This document shows, piece by piece, positions 18,136-28,249 of a stretch of 64,000 nt of DNA (its first letter is position 1; each line of letters starts with the position of its first letter). The DNA comes from Peptoniphilus lacydonensis. GTDB taxonomy: Bacteria; Bacillota; Clostridia; Tissierellales; Peptoniphilaceae. The notes below the pieces were generated by a model. That model had not been told where the DNA came from, made no database searches, and saw only the letters and a program-made list of their open reading frames with translations. The stretch lies in contig NZ_FNWF01000003.1 in assembly GCF_900106515.1 (NCBI RefSeq), positions 868,001 through 932,000 of the forward strand, in the 5' to 3' direction. The translations under genes and the position numbers were made by a program.

Positions 18136-18920
18136 TATACCTCCATAGTTTTAGTAAGTTCTTTTTTCATCTTTTCTAAAACTTTTTTCTCCATTCTTGA
18201 AACTGTCATCTGAGAAATATTTAATTCCTCTGCAATGACAACTTGAGTCTTTTTGTTGAAATATCTATCAATTAGAATTGTTTTTTCAACTTCATCTAAA
18301 TTTTCCATAGCTCTTTTGAAAAAATCATTTGATTCTATTTTATCAAAATATTTTTCATCTGCTCCTACTAAATCAGATAGACTTACTTCATTTTCATCTC
18401 CTGCCTCATAAGTAACATCAAGTGATTGTGGAGTGTAAACTTTTGATGCTTCCATGGATTCCATTATCTCTTCAGGAGTTGAATTTAAAAATTCTGCAAT
18501 TTCATCTATGGTAGGAGTCTTTTGATATTTTTGAGAGAGAGTTACAGTTGCATTTGCAATTTTTTTAGATAATTCTTGAATTCTTCTTGGAACTCTAATT
18601 GTCCAACCATTATCCCTAAAATATTTTTTTATTTCTCCAATAATAGTTGGAGTGGCAAAGGAAGAAAATTCGAATCCTTTATCCGGATCATATCTCTCTA
18701 TAGCATAAATAAGTCCAATAGATGCAACTTGGTATATATCATCATAATCTATTCCTCTACCTGTATACTTTTTAGATAGTATTTCTGCAATATAAAGATG
18801 CTCTTCAATTAAAATATCTCTTATATCTTGATCTCCAGTTTTGTGATATTCTTTAAAAAGTTCTTTTCTTTCTTCTTTAGTGAGTCTTCTATCTAAGTTA
18901 TTATATTCTTTTAAGTTCAT
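18135..18920 (-). CDS. sigB: SigB/SigF/SigG-type alternative sigma factor
   Basis: A 261-residue RNA polymerase sigma factor of the group that includes SigB, SigF and SigG. Region 2 has DYDDIYQVASIGLIYAIERYDPDKGFEFSSFA with the core-binding and -10 recognition helix. Region 3 (PRRIQELSKKI... TPTIDEIAEFL) follows, and region 4 ends with the helix-turn-helix TQVVIAEELNISQMTVSRMEKKVLEKM. Genes for an RsbV-like antagonist and an RsbW-like anti-sigma factor lie immediately upstream, the normal partner-switch arrangement. No sporulation genes are seen, so a SigB-like stress role is more likely than SigF/SigG; the symbol is by that reasoning. Confidence 0.85.
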   Translation of the reverse strand: MNLKEYNNLDRRLTKEERKELFKEYHKTGDQDIRDILIEEHLYIAEILSKKYTGRGIDYDDIYQVASIGLIYAIERYDPDKGFEFSSFATPTIIGEIKKYFRDNGWTIRVPRRIQELSKKIANATVTLSQKYQKTPTIDEIAEFLNSTPEEIMESMEASKVYTPQSLDVTYEAGDENEVSLSDLVGADEKYFDKIESNDFFKRAMENLDEVEKTILIDRYFNKKTQVVIAEELNISQMTVSRMEKKVLEKMKKELTKTMEV

Positions 18921-18929
18921 AACAGATCC

Positions 18930-19280
18930 TTACAATTTTTTTGATAAAATAAATTTATTCCCTTCAAAATAACTTTCGTCTACTAGACAATCAATAATAG
19001 TTTTTGCAAGAGATAATTTTTCAGATGATTCTAATTTTTCCTCTTCAATTTTACTTACATAAATCTTTATATTTTTTTCGTTTTCTATTTCAAAAATCAA
19101 GTCTATATAATCAAGTTCAGTTAAATTATGTGCAATATTCAAACTCTCTGTAACTGCCATTTTTAAATCTTCTATTTCTTCTATATTTCTATTTAAAATA
19201 TTTAGAATTCCTGAAAGCATTAATCTTACAGTAGAAAAATATTTAGGATCATTTGGTATTTGATATTTTAATACATCCAT
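18930..19280 (-). CDS. RsbW-like anti-sigma factor, short and lacking clear ATP-binding boxes
   Basis: A 116-residue protein in the position of rsbW between rsbV and sigB. The N-terminal half fits the anti-sigma kinase fold: DPKYFSTVRLMLSGIL, then EEIEDLKMAVTESLNIAHN, which resembles the N-box helix of RsbW/SpoIIAB. The later G boxes are not recognisable: there is no DxGxG and no GxGL, and the protein is about 25-45 residues shorter than usual RsbW. It may still bind sigma, but its kinase activity is doubtful. Assignment leans on gene context. Confidence 0.7.
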   Translation of the reverse strand: MDVLKYQIPNDPKYFSTVRLMLSGILNILNRNIEEIEDLKMAVTESLNIAHNLTELDYIDLIFEIENEKNIKIYVSKIEEEKLESSEKLSLAKTIIDCLVDESYFEGNKFILSKKL

Positions 19281-19281
19281 A

Positions 19282-19593
19282 TTATCCCCTTATTTCAAAC
19301 ATATCATCAAGCTTTGTAATTTTAAAAAGCTTCATTATTGAATTATTTAAATTTTCAATTACTATTTTGTTTCCATCTTTTTCAACTTCTTTTAATATAA
19401 AAATAAGTGAACCAAGACCTGTTGAATCTAAATATTCTAGTTCTTTACAGTCAAATAAAATGTCTTTCTTTTCTTTTTGATATATTTTAATTGACTTTTC
19501 TTTGAACTTTTTTGTATTGTAGACATCAAGTTCTCCTATTGGGTACAAAATTAAAAATTCATCAGTTATTTTTGATTCTAATCTAAATTCCAT
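19282..19593 (-). CDS. rsbV: STAS-domain anti-sigma factor antagonist (RsbV/SpoIIAA type)
   Basis: A 103-residue STAS protein. The ILYPIGELDVYNTKKFKEK strand-helix and YLDSTGLGSLIFI are diagnostic; the serine of DSTGLG is the usual phosphorylation site. In the known scheme the unphosphorylated form captures the anti-sigma factor and frees sigma. One base separates it from the rsbW-like gene, and 8 bp separate it from gyrA upstream. Confidence 0.9.
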   Translation of the reverse strand: MEFRLESKITDEFLILYPIGELDVYNTKKFKEKSIKIYQKEKKDILFDCKELEYLDSTGLGSLIFILKEVEKDGNKIVIENLNNSIMKLFKITKLDDMFEIRG

Positions 19594-19601
19594 AAATCCT
19601 C

Positions 19602-22031
19602 CTAATCTCCAATATAATTGGCAACAGCTACAACTTTTGCATCTGTTAAATTCATAAGTTTAACTCCAGAAGTATTTCTTCCTTGAATTGAAATATCTCC
19701 TGTAAGAATTCTAATGATAATTCCAGAATCTGCAATTATCATTACATCATCTTCTTTTTCGACTACTGCAGCCGCAGCTACATCTCCAGTCTTTTTCGTT
19801 ATTTTATAAGTTAAAAGACCTTTTCCACCTCTGTTTTGAGGTCTATATTTAGAAATTTCTGTGAGTTTTCCATATCCATTTTCAGAAATAACAAGAACAT
19901 ATTTATTTTCACAAATAAGATCAGAAGAAACTACAATATCATCGTCTGAAAGATCTATTGATTTAACTCCAATAGAATTTCTTCCTGATTTTCTAACTTG
20001 TTCTTCATTAAATCTAATTGAAAGTCCCTTCTTAGTTACAAGTATTACATCTTCGTCATTTTTAGTCAAATGGACATCTATAAGTTTATCATCTTCATTT
20101 AATTTAATGGCTATTATACCTGATTTTCTTATATTTTTGTAATCTTTAAAAGGAGTTCTCTTTATAAGTCCTTTTTCAGTTATCATTAAAAAGTTCATGT
20201 CTGGGTCATAACCTTCAACTGGTATGATTGATGTTATATTTTCACCTTCTTCAAGATCAAGCAAATTAATTATAGCTGTTCCTCTAGATGTCCTAGAATC
20301 TTGTGGAATTTCATATGCTTTTAATTTAAATACATTTCCAAGAGATGTGAAAAATAAAATTGTGTCATGTGTAGATGTTACAAATAATTCTTTTACAAAA
20401 TCCTCATCTCTCATATTTCCAGAAGAAACTCCTCTCCCACCTCTTTTTTGTGGCTTATAAGTTCCTTCACTCATTCTCTTTATATATCCAAATTGTGTGA
20501 GTGTAATAACTACATCTTCTTTTTTTATAATATCTTCAATTTCAATATCAGTATTGCCGTTAGAAATAACTGTCCTTCTCAAATCTCCATATTTTGATTT
20601 TATTTCTAAAAGTTCATCTTTTATAAGATTCATAAGAACATCATTATTTTCTAAAATTTCTTTATACCATTTTATGTCTGCTTTTAATTTTTCATATTCA
20701 GCTTCAAGTTTTTCTCTTTCAAGTCCAGTAAGTCTTCTAATTCTCATATCTAAAATAGCTTGAGATTGTGCTTCAGTTAATTTAAATTCTTTGTAGAATT
20801 TTTCTTTTGCTTCATTATCATCTTTAGAAGATCTTACAATTTTTATAATTCTATCAATATTATCTAGAGCAATAAAAAGCCCTTCAACAATATGTGCTCT
20901 CTTTTCAGCTTTATCTAAATCAAATTTAGTTCTTCTAGTTACTACTTCAACTTGATGGTCAACATAATATCTTATAATTTCTTTTAAATTTAAAATTTCT
21001 GGTTTTCCATTTACAAGAGCAAGGTTTATAATTCCAAAAGTTGTTTGCATTTGTGTATTTTTATAAAGTTTATTTAAAACAACTTCTGCATTTGCATCTC
21101 TTTTTAATTCTATTATTATATTTATGCCCTTTCTATTTGAGGCGTCTGTTATATTAGAAATTCCTTCTATAACTTTATTTTTTGCAAGATCTGCAATTTT
21201 CATTATTAGTGAAGATTTATTGACTTGATAAGGGAGTTCTGTAATTACAATTTTTTCTCTATTATTTTTGAAACTTTTTATTTCTGTAACTGCTCTTACA
21301 GTTATCTTTCCTCTTCCAGTTTCATAAGCTGATTTTATACCTTCAGTTCCCATAATTTTAGCTCCAGTAGGAAAATCAGGTCCCTTTATAATTTCATTTA
21401 ATTCACTTATAGATATTTCATCATTGTCAATATATGCAATTATACCGTCAATAGCTTCATTCATATTGTGTGGAGGCATATTAGTTGCCATGCCAACAGC
21501 TATACCACTAGATCCATTTACTAAAAGATTTGGAAATCTTGCTGGAAGTATTGTAGGTTCCTTTTCATTTTCATCAAAATTAGGTACAAAATCGACAGTA
21601 TTTTTGTTAATGTCTTTTAACATTTCTTCTGCTAACTTTGTCATCCTAACTTCTGTATAACGCATTGCCGCAGCGCCATCTCCATCAATATTTCCAAAGT
21701 TTCCTTGTCCATCTACAAGTGGATATCTAGTATTAAAATCTTGTGCAAGTCTTACTGTTGCTTCATAAATTGATGAATCACCATGAGGGTGATATTTACC
21801 CATTACATCCCCAACAAGTCTTGCTGATTTTCTGTAAGGTCCATTAGATGCAAGATTAAGTTCTTGCATTCCATATAAAATTCTTCTGTGTACTGGTTTT
21901 AGTCCATCTCGCACATCAGGAAGTGCTCTTGCGACAATTACAGACATAGAATAATCGAGATAAGAAGACCTCATCTTTTTATTAATATCTACATCAAGTA
22001 TTCCTGATTCTATAAAATTATTTTCAGTCAT
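19602..22031 (-). CDS. gyrA: DNA gyrase subunit A
   Basis: An 809-residue type IIA topoisomerase subunit that cuts and rejoins DNA as A2B2 with GyrB. The N-terminal domain has [21 protein letters not shown], the quinolone-region motif [11 protein letters not shown], and [11 protein letters not shown] containing the catalytic tyrosine. The C-terminal beta-pinwheel has the GyrA box QKRGGRG (around residue 525), supporting gyrase rather than ParC, plus later QNRGGKG-type blade motifs. The quinolone region shows Ser at the position of E. coli Ser83 and Glu at Asp87, common in susceptible Gram-positives. It follows gyrB by 9 bp. Confidence 0.97.
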   Translation of the reverse strand: MTENNFIESGILDVDINKKMRSSYLDYSMSVIVARALPDVRDGLKPVHRRILYGMQELNLASNGPYRKSARLVGDVMGKYHPHGDSSIYEATVRLAQDFNTRYPLVDGQGNFGNIDGDGAAAMRYTEVRMTKLAEEMLKDINKNTVDFVPNFDENEKEPTILPARFPNLLVNGSSGIAVGMATNMPPHNMNEAIDGIIAYIDNDEISISELNEIIKGPDFPTGAKIMGTEGIKSAYETGRGKITVRAVTEIKSFKNNREKIVITELPYQVNKSSLIMKIADLAKNKVIEGISNITDASNRKGINIIIELKRDANAEVVLNKLYKNTQMQTTFGIINLALVNGKPEILNLKEIIRYYVDHQVEVVTRRTKFDLDKAEKRAHIVEGLFIALDNIDRIIKIVRSSKDDNEAKEKFYKEFKLTEAQSQAILDMRIRRLTGLEREKLEAEYEKLKADIKWYKEILENNDVLMNLIKDELLEIKSKYGDLRRTVISNGNTDIEIEDIIKKEDVVITLTQFGYIKRMSEGTYKPQKRGGRGVSSGNMRDEDFVKELFVTSTHDTILFFTSLGNVFKLKAYEIPQDSRTSRGTAIINLLDLEEGENITSIIPVEGYDPDMNFLMITEKGLIKRTPFKDYKNIRKSGIIAIKLNEDDKLIDVHLTKNDEDVILVTKKGLSIRFNEEQVRKSGRNSIGVKSIDLSDDDIVVSSDLICENKYVLVISENGYGKLTEISKYRPQNRGGKGLLTYKITKKTGDVAAAAVVEKEDDVMIIADSGIIIRILTGDISIQGRNTSGVKLMNLTDAKVVAVANYIGD

Positions 22032-22040
22032 CTTTTACTC

Positions 22041-23954
22041 CTATGCATCTATATAATCTGCATAAACTGCATTTTCTGTTATAAATTCTCTTCTTGGTTC
22101 AACTTCTGTTCCCATCAATACTGTAAAAGTATCATCAGCTTCTGTTATATCATCTATATTTACTTTAAGTAGAAGTCTATTATCTGGATTCATTGTTGTT
22201 TCCCAAAGTTGTTCAGGATCCATTTCACCAAGACCTTTGTATCTTTTAATATTTATCTTTGTGTCTTTATACTCTTTAACTGCGAGTCTAAGTTCTTTTT
22301 CATTGTGACAATATCTAAGAATTTTTGTACCTTTTTCAATTCCAAAAAGTGGAGCTTGTGCCACATATACATGACCTTCTTCTATCAAAGGTTTCATATA
22401 TCTAAAGAAAAATGTCAATAGAAGAGTCATAATGTGAGCACCATCGACATCGGCATCGGTCATAATAATAATTTTGTCATATCTAAGTTTTTTTATATCA
22501 AATTCTTCTCCTATTCCAGTTCCAAAAGCTGTTATCATAGCTCTTATTTCAGAAGAATTTAGCATTTTATCTAGCCTTGCCTTTTCAACATTCATAATTT
22601 TTCCCCTTAGAGGCAGGATTGCTTGATATGCTGAATCCCTTCCATCTTTTGCAGAACCTCCGGCAGAATTACCTTCGACTAAAAATATTTCATTTCTAGA
22701 AGGGTCATCATTTTGACAATCTGAAAGTTTTCCAGGAAGAGTCATTGACTCAATATTATTTTTCTTTCTAGTTAAATCTCTCGCACGTCTTGCTGCTTCT
22801 CTTGCACGCCTTGCGGAAAGTGCTTTATCTAAAATTTGTTTTCCAACTTTAGGATTTTCTTCTAAAAAAGCTGAAAGCTCTTCTGATAGAACTGAATCAA
22901 TAATACCTCTAGTTTCAGAATTCCCAAGTTTTGCCTTAGTTTGTCCTTCAAATTGTGGATCTGGGAGCTTTACACTTATAACAGCAGAAATACCTTCTCT
23001 TACATCTTCTCCAGATAAATTTTCTTCTTTTTCTTTTATAATATTATTTTTTCTCCCATAATCGTTTAAAGTCCTAGTAAGAGCTGATCTAAATCCTGAT
23101 AGATGACTTCCACCTTCTTCTGTATTTATATTATTTGCAAAAGCAAGCACGACTTCTGAATAAGAATCTGTATATTGGATTGCTATTTCCACAGCTGTTT
23201 CTTCTCTTATTTCATCTATATAAATAATTTCATCGTGAATTGGTTTCTTTTTTTCATTTATAAATTCAACAAAAGATTTTATTCCACCTTCATAGTGATA
23301 AATTTCTTTTATATTTTTTCTTTCATCTATAAATTCAATTTTTATTCCTTTATTTAAAAAAGCCATTTCTCTAAATCTTTTTGAAAGTACGTCAAAGGAA
23401 AATTCTACAGTTTCAAATATAGTATCATCAGGTTCAAAATAAATTGTAGTACCTGTATCTTCCTTTTTAGTTTTCCCAATTACATTTAGTTCACTTTTTC
23501 TTTTTCCTCTTGCAAATTCTTGTCTATAAATTTTTCCATCTCTTTTTATAGTTGCAACTAATTTGTTGGAAAGTGCATTTACTACAGATACACCTACACC
23601 ATGAAGTCCACCTGAAACTTTATAAGCTGAATTGTCAAATTTACCTCCAGCGTGAAGGATTGTAAGTACAGTTTCTACTGTTGATTTTCCTGTCTGCGGA
23701 TGTGTTGCAACTGGAATTCCCGATCCATTATCTGAAATTTCAACGCTTCCATCTTTATTTATTTTTACAATAATATGATCACATATTCCTGCAAGAGCCT
23801 CATCAATTGAGTTGTCTACAACTTCATAAACTAAATGATGAAGACCTCTTGCTCCTGTTGAACCTATATACATACCTGGTCTTTTTCTAACAGGATCTAG
23901 TCCTTCTAGGACTTGTATATCAGATGCGTCATAATGTCTTTTATCCTTGGCCAT
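22041..23954 (-). CDS. gyrB: DNA gyrase subunit B
   Basis: A 637-residue ATPase subunit of gyrase. It has the GHKL motifs EVVDNSIDEALAG, DNGSGIPV and GGLHGVGVSVVNALS, the transducer, and the Toprim domain with EGNSAGGSAKDGRD, DADVDGAHI and the C-terminal RYKGLGEMDPEQLWETTM. An in-frame extension to 23990 overlaps recF and lacks an ATG with a ribosome binding site. The ATG at 23954 is preceded by GGAG and begins MAKDKRHYDASDIQVLEGL, the normal GyrB start. Confidence 0.97.
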   Translation of the reverse strand: MAKDKRHYDASDIQVLEGLDPVRKRPGMYIGSTGARGLHHLVYEVVDNSIDEALAGICDHIIVKINKDGSVEISDNGSGIPVATHPQTGKSTVETVLTILHAGGKFDNSAYKVSGGLHGVGVSVVNALSNKLVATIKRDGKIYRQEFARGKRKSELNVIGKTKKEDTGTTIYFEPDDTIFETVEFSFDVLSKRFREMAFLNKGIKIEFIDERKNIKEIYHYEGGIKSFVEFINEKKKPIHDEIIYIDEIREETAVEIAIQYTDSYSEVVLAFANNINTEEGGSHLSGFRSALTRTLNDYGRKNNIIKEKEENLSGEDVREGISAVISVKLPDPQFEGQTKAKLGNSETRGIIDSVLSEELSAFLEENPKVGKQILDKALSARRAREAARRARDLTRKKNNIESMTLPGKLSDCQNDDPSRNEIFLVEGNSAGGSAKDGRDSAYQAILPLRGKIMNVEKARLDKMLNSSEIRAMITAFGTGIGEEFDIKKLRYDKIIIMTDADVDGAHIMTLLLTFFFRYMKPLIEEGHVYVAQAPLFGIEKGTKILRYCHNEKELRLAVKEYKDTKINIKRYKGLGEMDPEQLWETTMNPDNRLLLKVNIDDITEADDTFTVLMGTEVEPRREFITENAVYADYIDA

Positions 23955-23967
23955 TTTTTCTCCTATT

Positions 23968-25044
23968 CTAATACAAAATTTTACCTGCATTTATCCTATA
24001 AAAATTAGCATCAATTGACTTTAGAAAATTACTAGTTTCAGTTGTAGTAATAAATGTCTGTAAATTTTTTAGTGAGTAAAGTAAATATCTACTTCTATTT
24101 GAATCTATTTCAGAAAAAACATCATCTAAAAGAAGTATTGGATTTGTTTTATATAATTCTTTTATTAAATCTGCTTCAGACAATTTTAAACTAAGAACAA
24201 TACTTCTCTGTTCTCCTTGAGAACCATAAGATTTAGATGAATACTTATTTATTTTAAAATCTAAGTCATCTCTATGAGGTCCAATAGTAGTGTATTTTTT
24301 TTCTATGTCCTTTGAAAGAGAAGATTTTAAAAGTTTTAGATAATTTTCTGTAAGTTCCCTTTCTTCTGTTAAAATTGGAACAGTTGACAAATAAGTAATG
24401 TTTAAATCATCTCCAGAGATGTTTTTATAATGTTTCTTTGCAATTTCATTTAATTTTTTTATTGTTTTAAGACGCATTATTATTATTTTAGTTCCATTTT
24501 TTACAATTTCTCTATCATATACATCTAAAAGATTTTTATCCGTACAAGATTTTAAAAGTTTATTTCTTTCGAATAAAAGTTTTCTATATCTATACATATA
24601 AAAATCATAATTTAGATCTATATTTGAGAGTAAATCGTCTAAAAACTTTCTTCTATCCTTTGGTGAATATTTTATCATATTGAGATCTTCTGGGCTAAAT
24701 AGAACTACAAATCTAGATTTTCTATATTCTTTAGTATTTACTTTTTCATCATTTATAAATAATTTTTTATTTTCAAAATTTGAAATTTCAACCCTATAAT
24801 CATCTTTAAAATTTTCTATATTGTACCTAGTTATAATACTAGAAGAATTCTCACCAATATTAATAAGATCTCTATCTTTTTGGTTTCTAAAAGAATTTGC
24901 CCTTATGGACATATAAATTGATTCCAGTAAATTAGTCTTTCCAGAAGCATTTAATCCATAAAGAACATTTATATTTTCACCTGGAATAAAATCTAAACTC
25001 TTATAATTTCTAAAATTAAAAAGTCTTAGATATTTTAGTTTCAT
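23968..25044 (-). CDS. recF: DNA replication and repair protein RecF
   Basis: A 358-residue SMC-like ATPase that helps load RecA at gaps. N-terminal LRLFNFRNYKSLDF is followed by the Walker A sequence GLNASGKTNLLESIY. The ABC-type signature SYGSQGEQRSIVLSLKL and Walker B ILLLDDVFSEID lie in the C-terminal half. Its ATG overlaps the yaaA stop by four bases (ATGA). Confidence 0.95.
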   Translation of the reverse strand: MKLKYLRLFNFRNYKSLDFIPGENINVLYGLNASGKTNLLESIYMSIRANSFRNQKDRDLINIGENSSSIITRYNIENFKDDYRVEISNFENKKLFINDEKVNTKEYRKSRFVVLFSPEDLNMIKYSPKDRRKFLDDLLSNIDLNYDFYMYRYRKLLFERNKLLKSCTDKNLLDVYDREIVKNGTKIIIMRLKTIKKLNEIAKKHYKNISGDDLNITYLSTVPILTEERELTENYLKLLKSSLSKDIEKKYTTIGPHRDDLDFKINKYSSKSYGSQGEQRSIVLSLKLSEADLIKELYKTNPILLLDDVFSEIDSNRSRYLLYSLKNLQTFITTTETSNFLKSIDANFYRINAGKILY

Positions 25045-25253
25045 TTCTCACCAATTATAAAATCATTTCCATTAAAGGAAATTCTATCTTTATTATATAA
25101 TTTTTTACCTCTTCTTTTTTCGACTTCTCCATTTACATATACAAGGCCTTCTGAAATTACAGTTTTTGCTATTCCACCTGTTTCACAAAGACCTGTAAGT
25201 TTTAAAAAAGAATCTAATTTTATATACTCTGTGTCTATTTTAATAGTTTTCAT
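25041..25253 (-). CDS. yaaA: S4-domain RNA-binding protein YaaA/RlbA
   Basis: A 70-residue S4-like RNA-binding protein always found between dnaN and recF in Firmicutes. It shows TEYIKLDSFLKLTGLCETGG, VYVNGEVEKRRGKKL and the final strand. Possible role in ribosome or translation-related RNA binding; not established here. Confidence 0.92.
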   Translation of the reverse strand: MKTIKIDTEYIKLDSFLKLTGLCETGGIAKTVISEGLVYVNGEVEKRRGKKLYNKDRISFNGNDFIIGEK

Positions 25254-25255
25254 AT

Positions 25256-26350
25256 TTACCCCGCAAGTCTAACTGGTAAAACAAGGTATATATAGGAGTC
25301 ATCATCAGATTCAGTTATTATAAGAGGATTTACAGAATCTGTAAAATTTAATGTAATTTCTTCTGATTCTAAAATTTTTACTCCATCTAAAATATATCTT
25401 GAGTTAAAAGCAATATCTAGCTCTTCTTCATTTTCAGATGTCTTTACTTTTTCAAAAACATCTCCTATTTCGGAATTACTTTTTATATCAATGTATTTAT
25501 CTCGAATATTTAATTTTATTAAATTTGCTCTATCTTCTCTTGCAAGTAGAGATGCTCTTTCTACTGCAAGTTGAAATTCTTTCTTTGAAACATTAGTAGA
25601 AATCTTGTGTTCATCTCTTAATAGTGCTTTATAACTGAAAAATTCTCCGCTTAATAATGTACTGTAAAAAACAGTATCGTCAAATTTAAATACAATATTG
25701 TTTCTTGAAATATTTAAAGTTATTTCGTTTTCATCATCAATAATTTTTACAAGTTCGTTTAGTGATCTTGAAGGAATTATTACAGAATTTTCTATTCCTG
25801 TTTCTTTTTCTAATTTTTGAATTGCCATTCTAAAGCCATCCAGAGCTACAAAATTGATATAATTTTTTCTTATATCCATAAAAACTCCAGTGAATACAAT
25901 TCTTGATTCATCATTTGAAACAGCAAAAGTTGTCTTTTTTACAATGTTTTTTAAATCCTTTGATGAAATATTTATCTTAGTTTCTTCTTCTACATTTGGA
26001 AGATCAGGATATTCATCAGCTTTTTGTGTAGATAAATTAAAGATAGAATCTCCACATTTTAAATTCATAATATAATTTTCTACATTTATATTTATAATGT
26101 CATTTTCAAGTTTTCTTACAATATCACCAAAAAGTCTTGAATTTATTACAATTTCCCCTTCTCTTTCAACTATTGCATTTAATTTTGTTTTAATACTTAT
26201 TTCTGTATCAGTAGCTGTAAGTATTAAAGTATTATCTTTAGCTGACATTTTTATACCTTCAAGTATTTGCATAGTGGTTCTTTGAGAAATTGCTTTTTGA
26301 ACTATTGAAATATGTTTTGTAAGTTCTTTTCTATTAACCTTTATTAGCAT
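25256..26350 (-). CDS. dnaN: DNA polymerase III beta sliding clamp
   Basis: A 364-residue clamp that encircles DNA and tethers polymerase. Three beta-clamp domains are visible, with ILEGIKMSAKDNTLILTATDTE early, PSRSLNELVKII in the middle, and the typical C-terminal VLPVRL. Two bases separate it from yaaA. DnaA boxes lie between dnaN and dnaA. Confidence 0.96.
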   Translation of the reverse strand: MLIKVNRKELTKHISIVQKAISQRTTMQILEGIKMSAKDNTLILTATDTEISIKTKLNAIVEREGEIVINSRLFGDIVRKLENDIININVENYIMNLKCGDSIFNLSTQKADEYPDLPNVEEETKINISSKDLKNIVKKTTFAVSNDESRIVFTGVFMDIRKNYINFVALDGFRMAIQKLEKETGIENSVIIPSRSLNELVKIIDDENEITLNISRNNIVFKFDDTVFYSTLLSGEFFSYKALLRDEHKISTNVSKKEFQLAVERASLLAREDRANLIKLNIRDKYIDIKSNSEIGDVFEKVKTSENEEELDIAFNSRYILDGVKILESEEITLNFTDSVNPLIITESDDDSYIYLVLPVRLAG

Positions 26351-26398
26351 TTTTTCCTCCTAGAAAATAGAATATTAATTAGTAATAGTAGTAGGACT

Positions 26399-26469
26399 TG
26401 TGGATTTGTGAATAAGTCCCTTTAATACATGAATTAAAATAGAATTTTATATTGATAATATGTGGATAA
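26399..26469. promoter_or_regulatory. DnaA boxes in the dnaA-dnaN gap (part of oriC)
   Basis: Perfect TTATNCACA boxes (minus orientation) are at 26407-26415 (TGTGAATAA) and 26461-26469 (TGTGGATAA), with a weak one at 26399-26407. An AT-rich stretch follows up to the dnaA stop, possibly an unwinding element. This matches the bipartite origin layout of Firmicutes. Confidence 0.8.
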
Positions 26470-26498
26470 GTTTTAAATTTATTAAAAATTATTAACAT

Positions 26499-27848
26499 CT
26501 ATGATTTTATTTCCTTTATTAAATTAGTAACTTCTATTTTAAATATTGGATCATCTTCTAAATCTTTAGTAATTTTATCATAAGCATGTATAACAGTAGA
26601 GTGATCTCGTCCACCAAATACTTCACCTATTTTTGGAAGAGATAAATCTGTTAATTCTCTAGTAATATACATTGCAATTTGTCTTGGATAGGCAATAGCT
26701 TTAGTTCTTTTTCTTGAATTTAAATCTTCAACATTTAATCCATATTTTTTTGCAACTTCAGACTTAATATACTCTGCAGTTATTTGTTTTTTTGCTTTTG
26801 TTTCATAAATATCTCTAAGGACAATAGCTGCAGAATCTACAGTAATTTCAGAATCTGTAAGTTTAGAGTATGCCATTACTCTGGAAAGAGCTCCTTCAAG
26901 TTCTCTGATGTTACTTCTCACATTTTCAGCGATAAAATTCATTACCTCTACACTTACTTCAAAACCTTCAGAATCAGCTTTTTTTCTCAAAATAGCAATT
27001 CTAGTTTCAAGATCAGGTGGTCCAATGTCAACTACAAGTCCCCATGCAAATCTTGAGATAAGTCTTTCTTCAAGACTTTTTATTTCTTTAGGAGGTTTAT
27101 CAGAAGTTAAAACAATTTGTTTATTTTGTTCATGTAGTTCATTAAAGGTGTGAAAGAATTCTTCTTGAGTTCTATCTTTATCGGCTATAAACTGAATATC
27201 ATCTATTAATAATAAATCTACTTTTCTATATTTATTTCTAAATTCTTCATTTTTATTTGTTTGAATTGAATTAATGAGCTCATTTGTAAATTGCTCACTT
27301 GTAACATACAAGATTTTTTTAGTGGGATCTTGTTCTAGTACAAAATGTCCAATAGCATGCATCAAATGTGTTTTTCCAAGTCCAACTCCACCATATATAA
27401 ATAGGGGATTTGAAAAAGCATTTTGGGGATTTTCGTAGTTTTCAGAAACAGCTAAAGCTGCTGCATGGGCAAATTCATTACTCTTACCTACTACAAAAGT
27501 TTCAAAAGTATATTTTGGGTTTAACCTTGAAACATTTAAAAAGTTGTTATTTATTAAACCTGCTGGGTGAGAATTTTCAGCTTCATCTTCTGAAATAATA
27601 CTTATATTAAAATCAATACCAGTTATTTCTTTTAAAGCATCTCCCACAAGATCGAAATGCCTTTTGTTGTTTGCAAGATAATCTCTTATAAAGGGGGATG
27701 GAACTGTAATGACAATTTTTTTATTGTCATAATCTATTGATTTAGGAAGCATTCTGGAAAACCAAGTGGAATATGTAACTTGAGACATAGATCTTTTTTC
27801 AAGTTCTTTTAAGAAAGATTCCCACATAGTGGAAAGTTCTTTGTCCAT
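26499..27848 (-). CDS. dnaA: Chromosomal replication initiator DnaA
   Basis: A 449-residue AAA+ initiator that binds TTATNCACA boxes and opens the origin. Domain I has the WESFLKELEKRSMSQVTYSTWF pattern. Domain III has Walker A GGVGLGKTHLMHAIG, Walker B LLIDDIQFI and the arginine-finger region ERLISRFAWGL. Domain IV ends with the DNA-binding signature GRDHSTVIHAYDKI. Promoter-proximal DnaA boxes at 27877-27933 suggest autoregulation. Confidence 0.97.
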   Translation of the reverse strand: MDKELSTMWESFLKELEKRSMSQVTYSTWFSRMLPKSIDYDNKKIVITVPSPFIRDYLANNKRHFDLVGDALKEITGIDFNISIISEDEAENSHPAGLINNNFLNVSRLNPKYTFETFVVGKSNEFAHAAALAVSENYENPQNAFSNPLFIYGGVGLGKTHLMHAIGHFVLEQDPTKKILYVTSEQFTNELINSIQTNKNEEFRNKYRKVDLLLIDDIQFIADKDRTQEEFFHTFNELHEQNKQIVLTSDKPPKEIKSLEERLISRFAWGLVVDIGPPDLETRIAILRKKADSEGFEVSVEVMNFIAENVRSNIRELEGALSRVMAYSKLTDSEITVDSAAIVLRDIYETKAKKQITAEYIKSEVAKKYGLNVEDLNSRKRTKAIAYPRQIAMYITRELTDLSLPKIGEVFGGRDHSTVIHAYDKITKDLEDDPIFKIEVTNLIKEIKS

Positions 27849-27876
27849 AGTTCCTCCTTATTAACAATTTATATAG

Positions 27877-28143
27877 TGTGCATAAATTTTAGTAAATAAA
27901 TAAATCTGCAATTGTGAATAAATTTGTGGATAAATATTTATAAACAGGATAACTTTAGTAAATTTGTTTATAATTTCTTGTAAAAAAATGATTATTTACG
28001 TATTTATAAAAATAAAAATGAAATTATCAACACTTTATCAACAGAATGTTAATAATTTTATTTATAAACAATTTTATTTTTATAAACATACACACAGCAT
28101 TTATCCACATATATTTTAACAAATAACATTGTACTTATCAACA
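27877..28143. promoter_or_regulatory. oriC: Origin of replication (oriC), rpmH-dnaA region
   Basis: The 456-bp gap between dnaA and rpmH holds perfect TTATNCACA boxes at 27877-27885, 27913-27921, 27925-27933 (minus orientation) and 28101-28109 (plus). One-mismatch TTATCAACA boxes lie at 28024-28032, 28035-28043 and 28135-28143. Surrounding DNA is extremely AT-rich. Gene direction switches here: dnaA and its followers read left and rpmH and its followers read right, as expected at a bidirectional origin. Confidence 0.93.
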
Positions 28144-28249
28144 ATATGCTTTTTATGAGATTTTATATTTTTATAAACAAATTAAAAATTTTTAAATATT
28201 TCTTAATCACAAAGTCTAGTTATAAATTTTATTTAATTGCCTATATTAC

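Noticed and set aside
23955-23990. N-terminal extension of GyrB overlapping recF
   Set aside because: The extension does not match GyrB, and the ATG at 23954 has a proper ribosome binding site.
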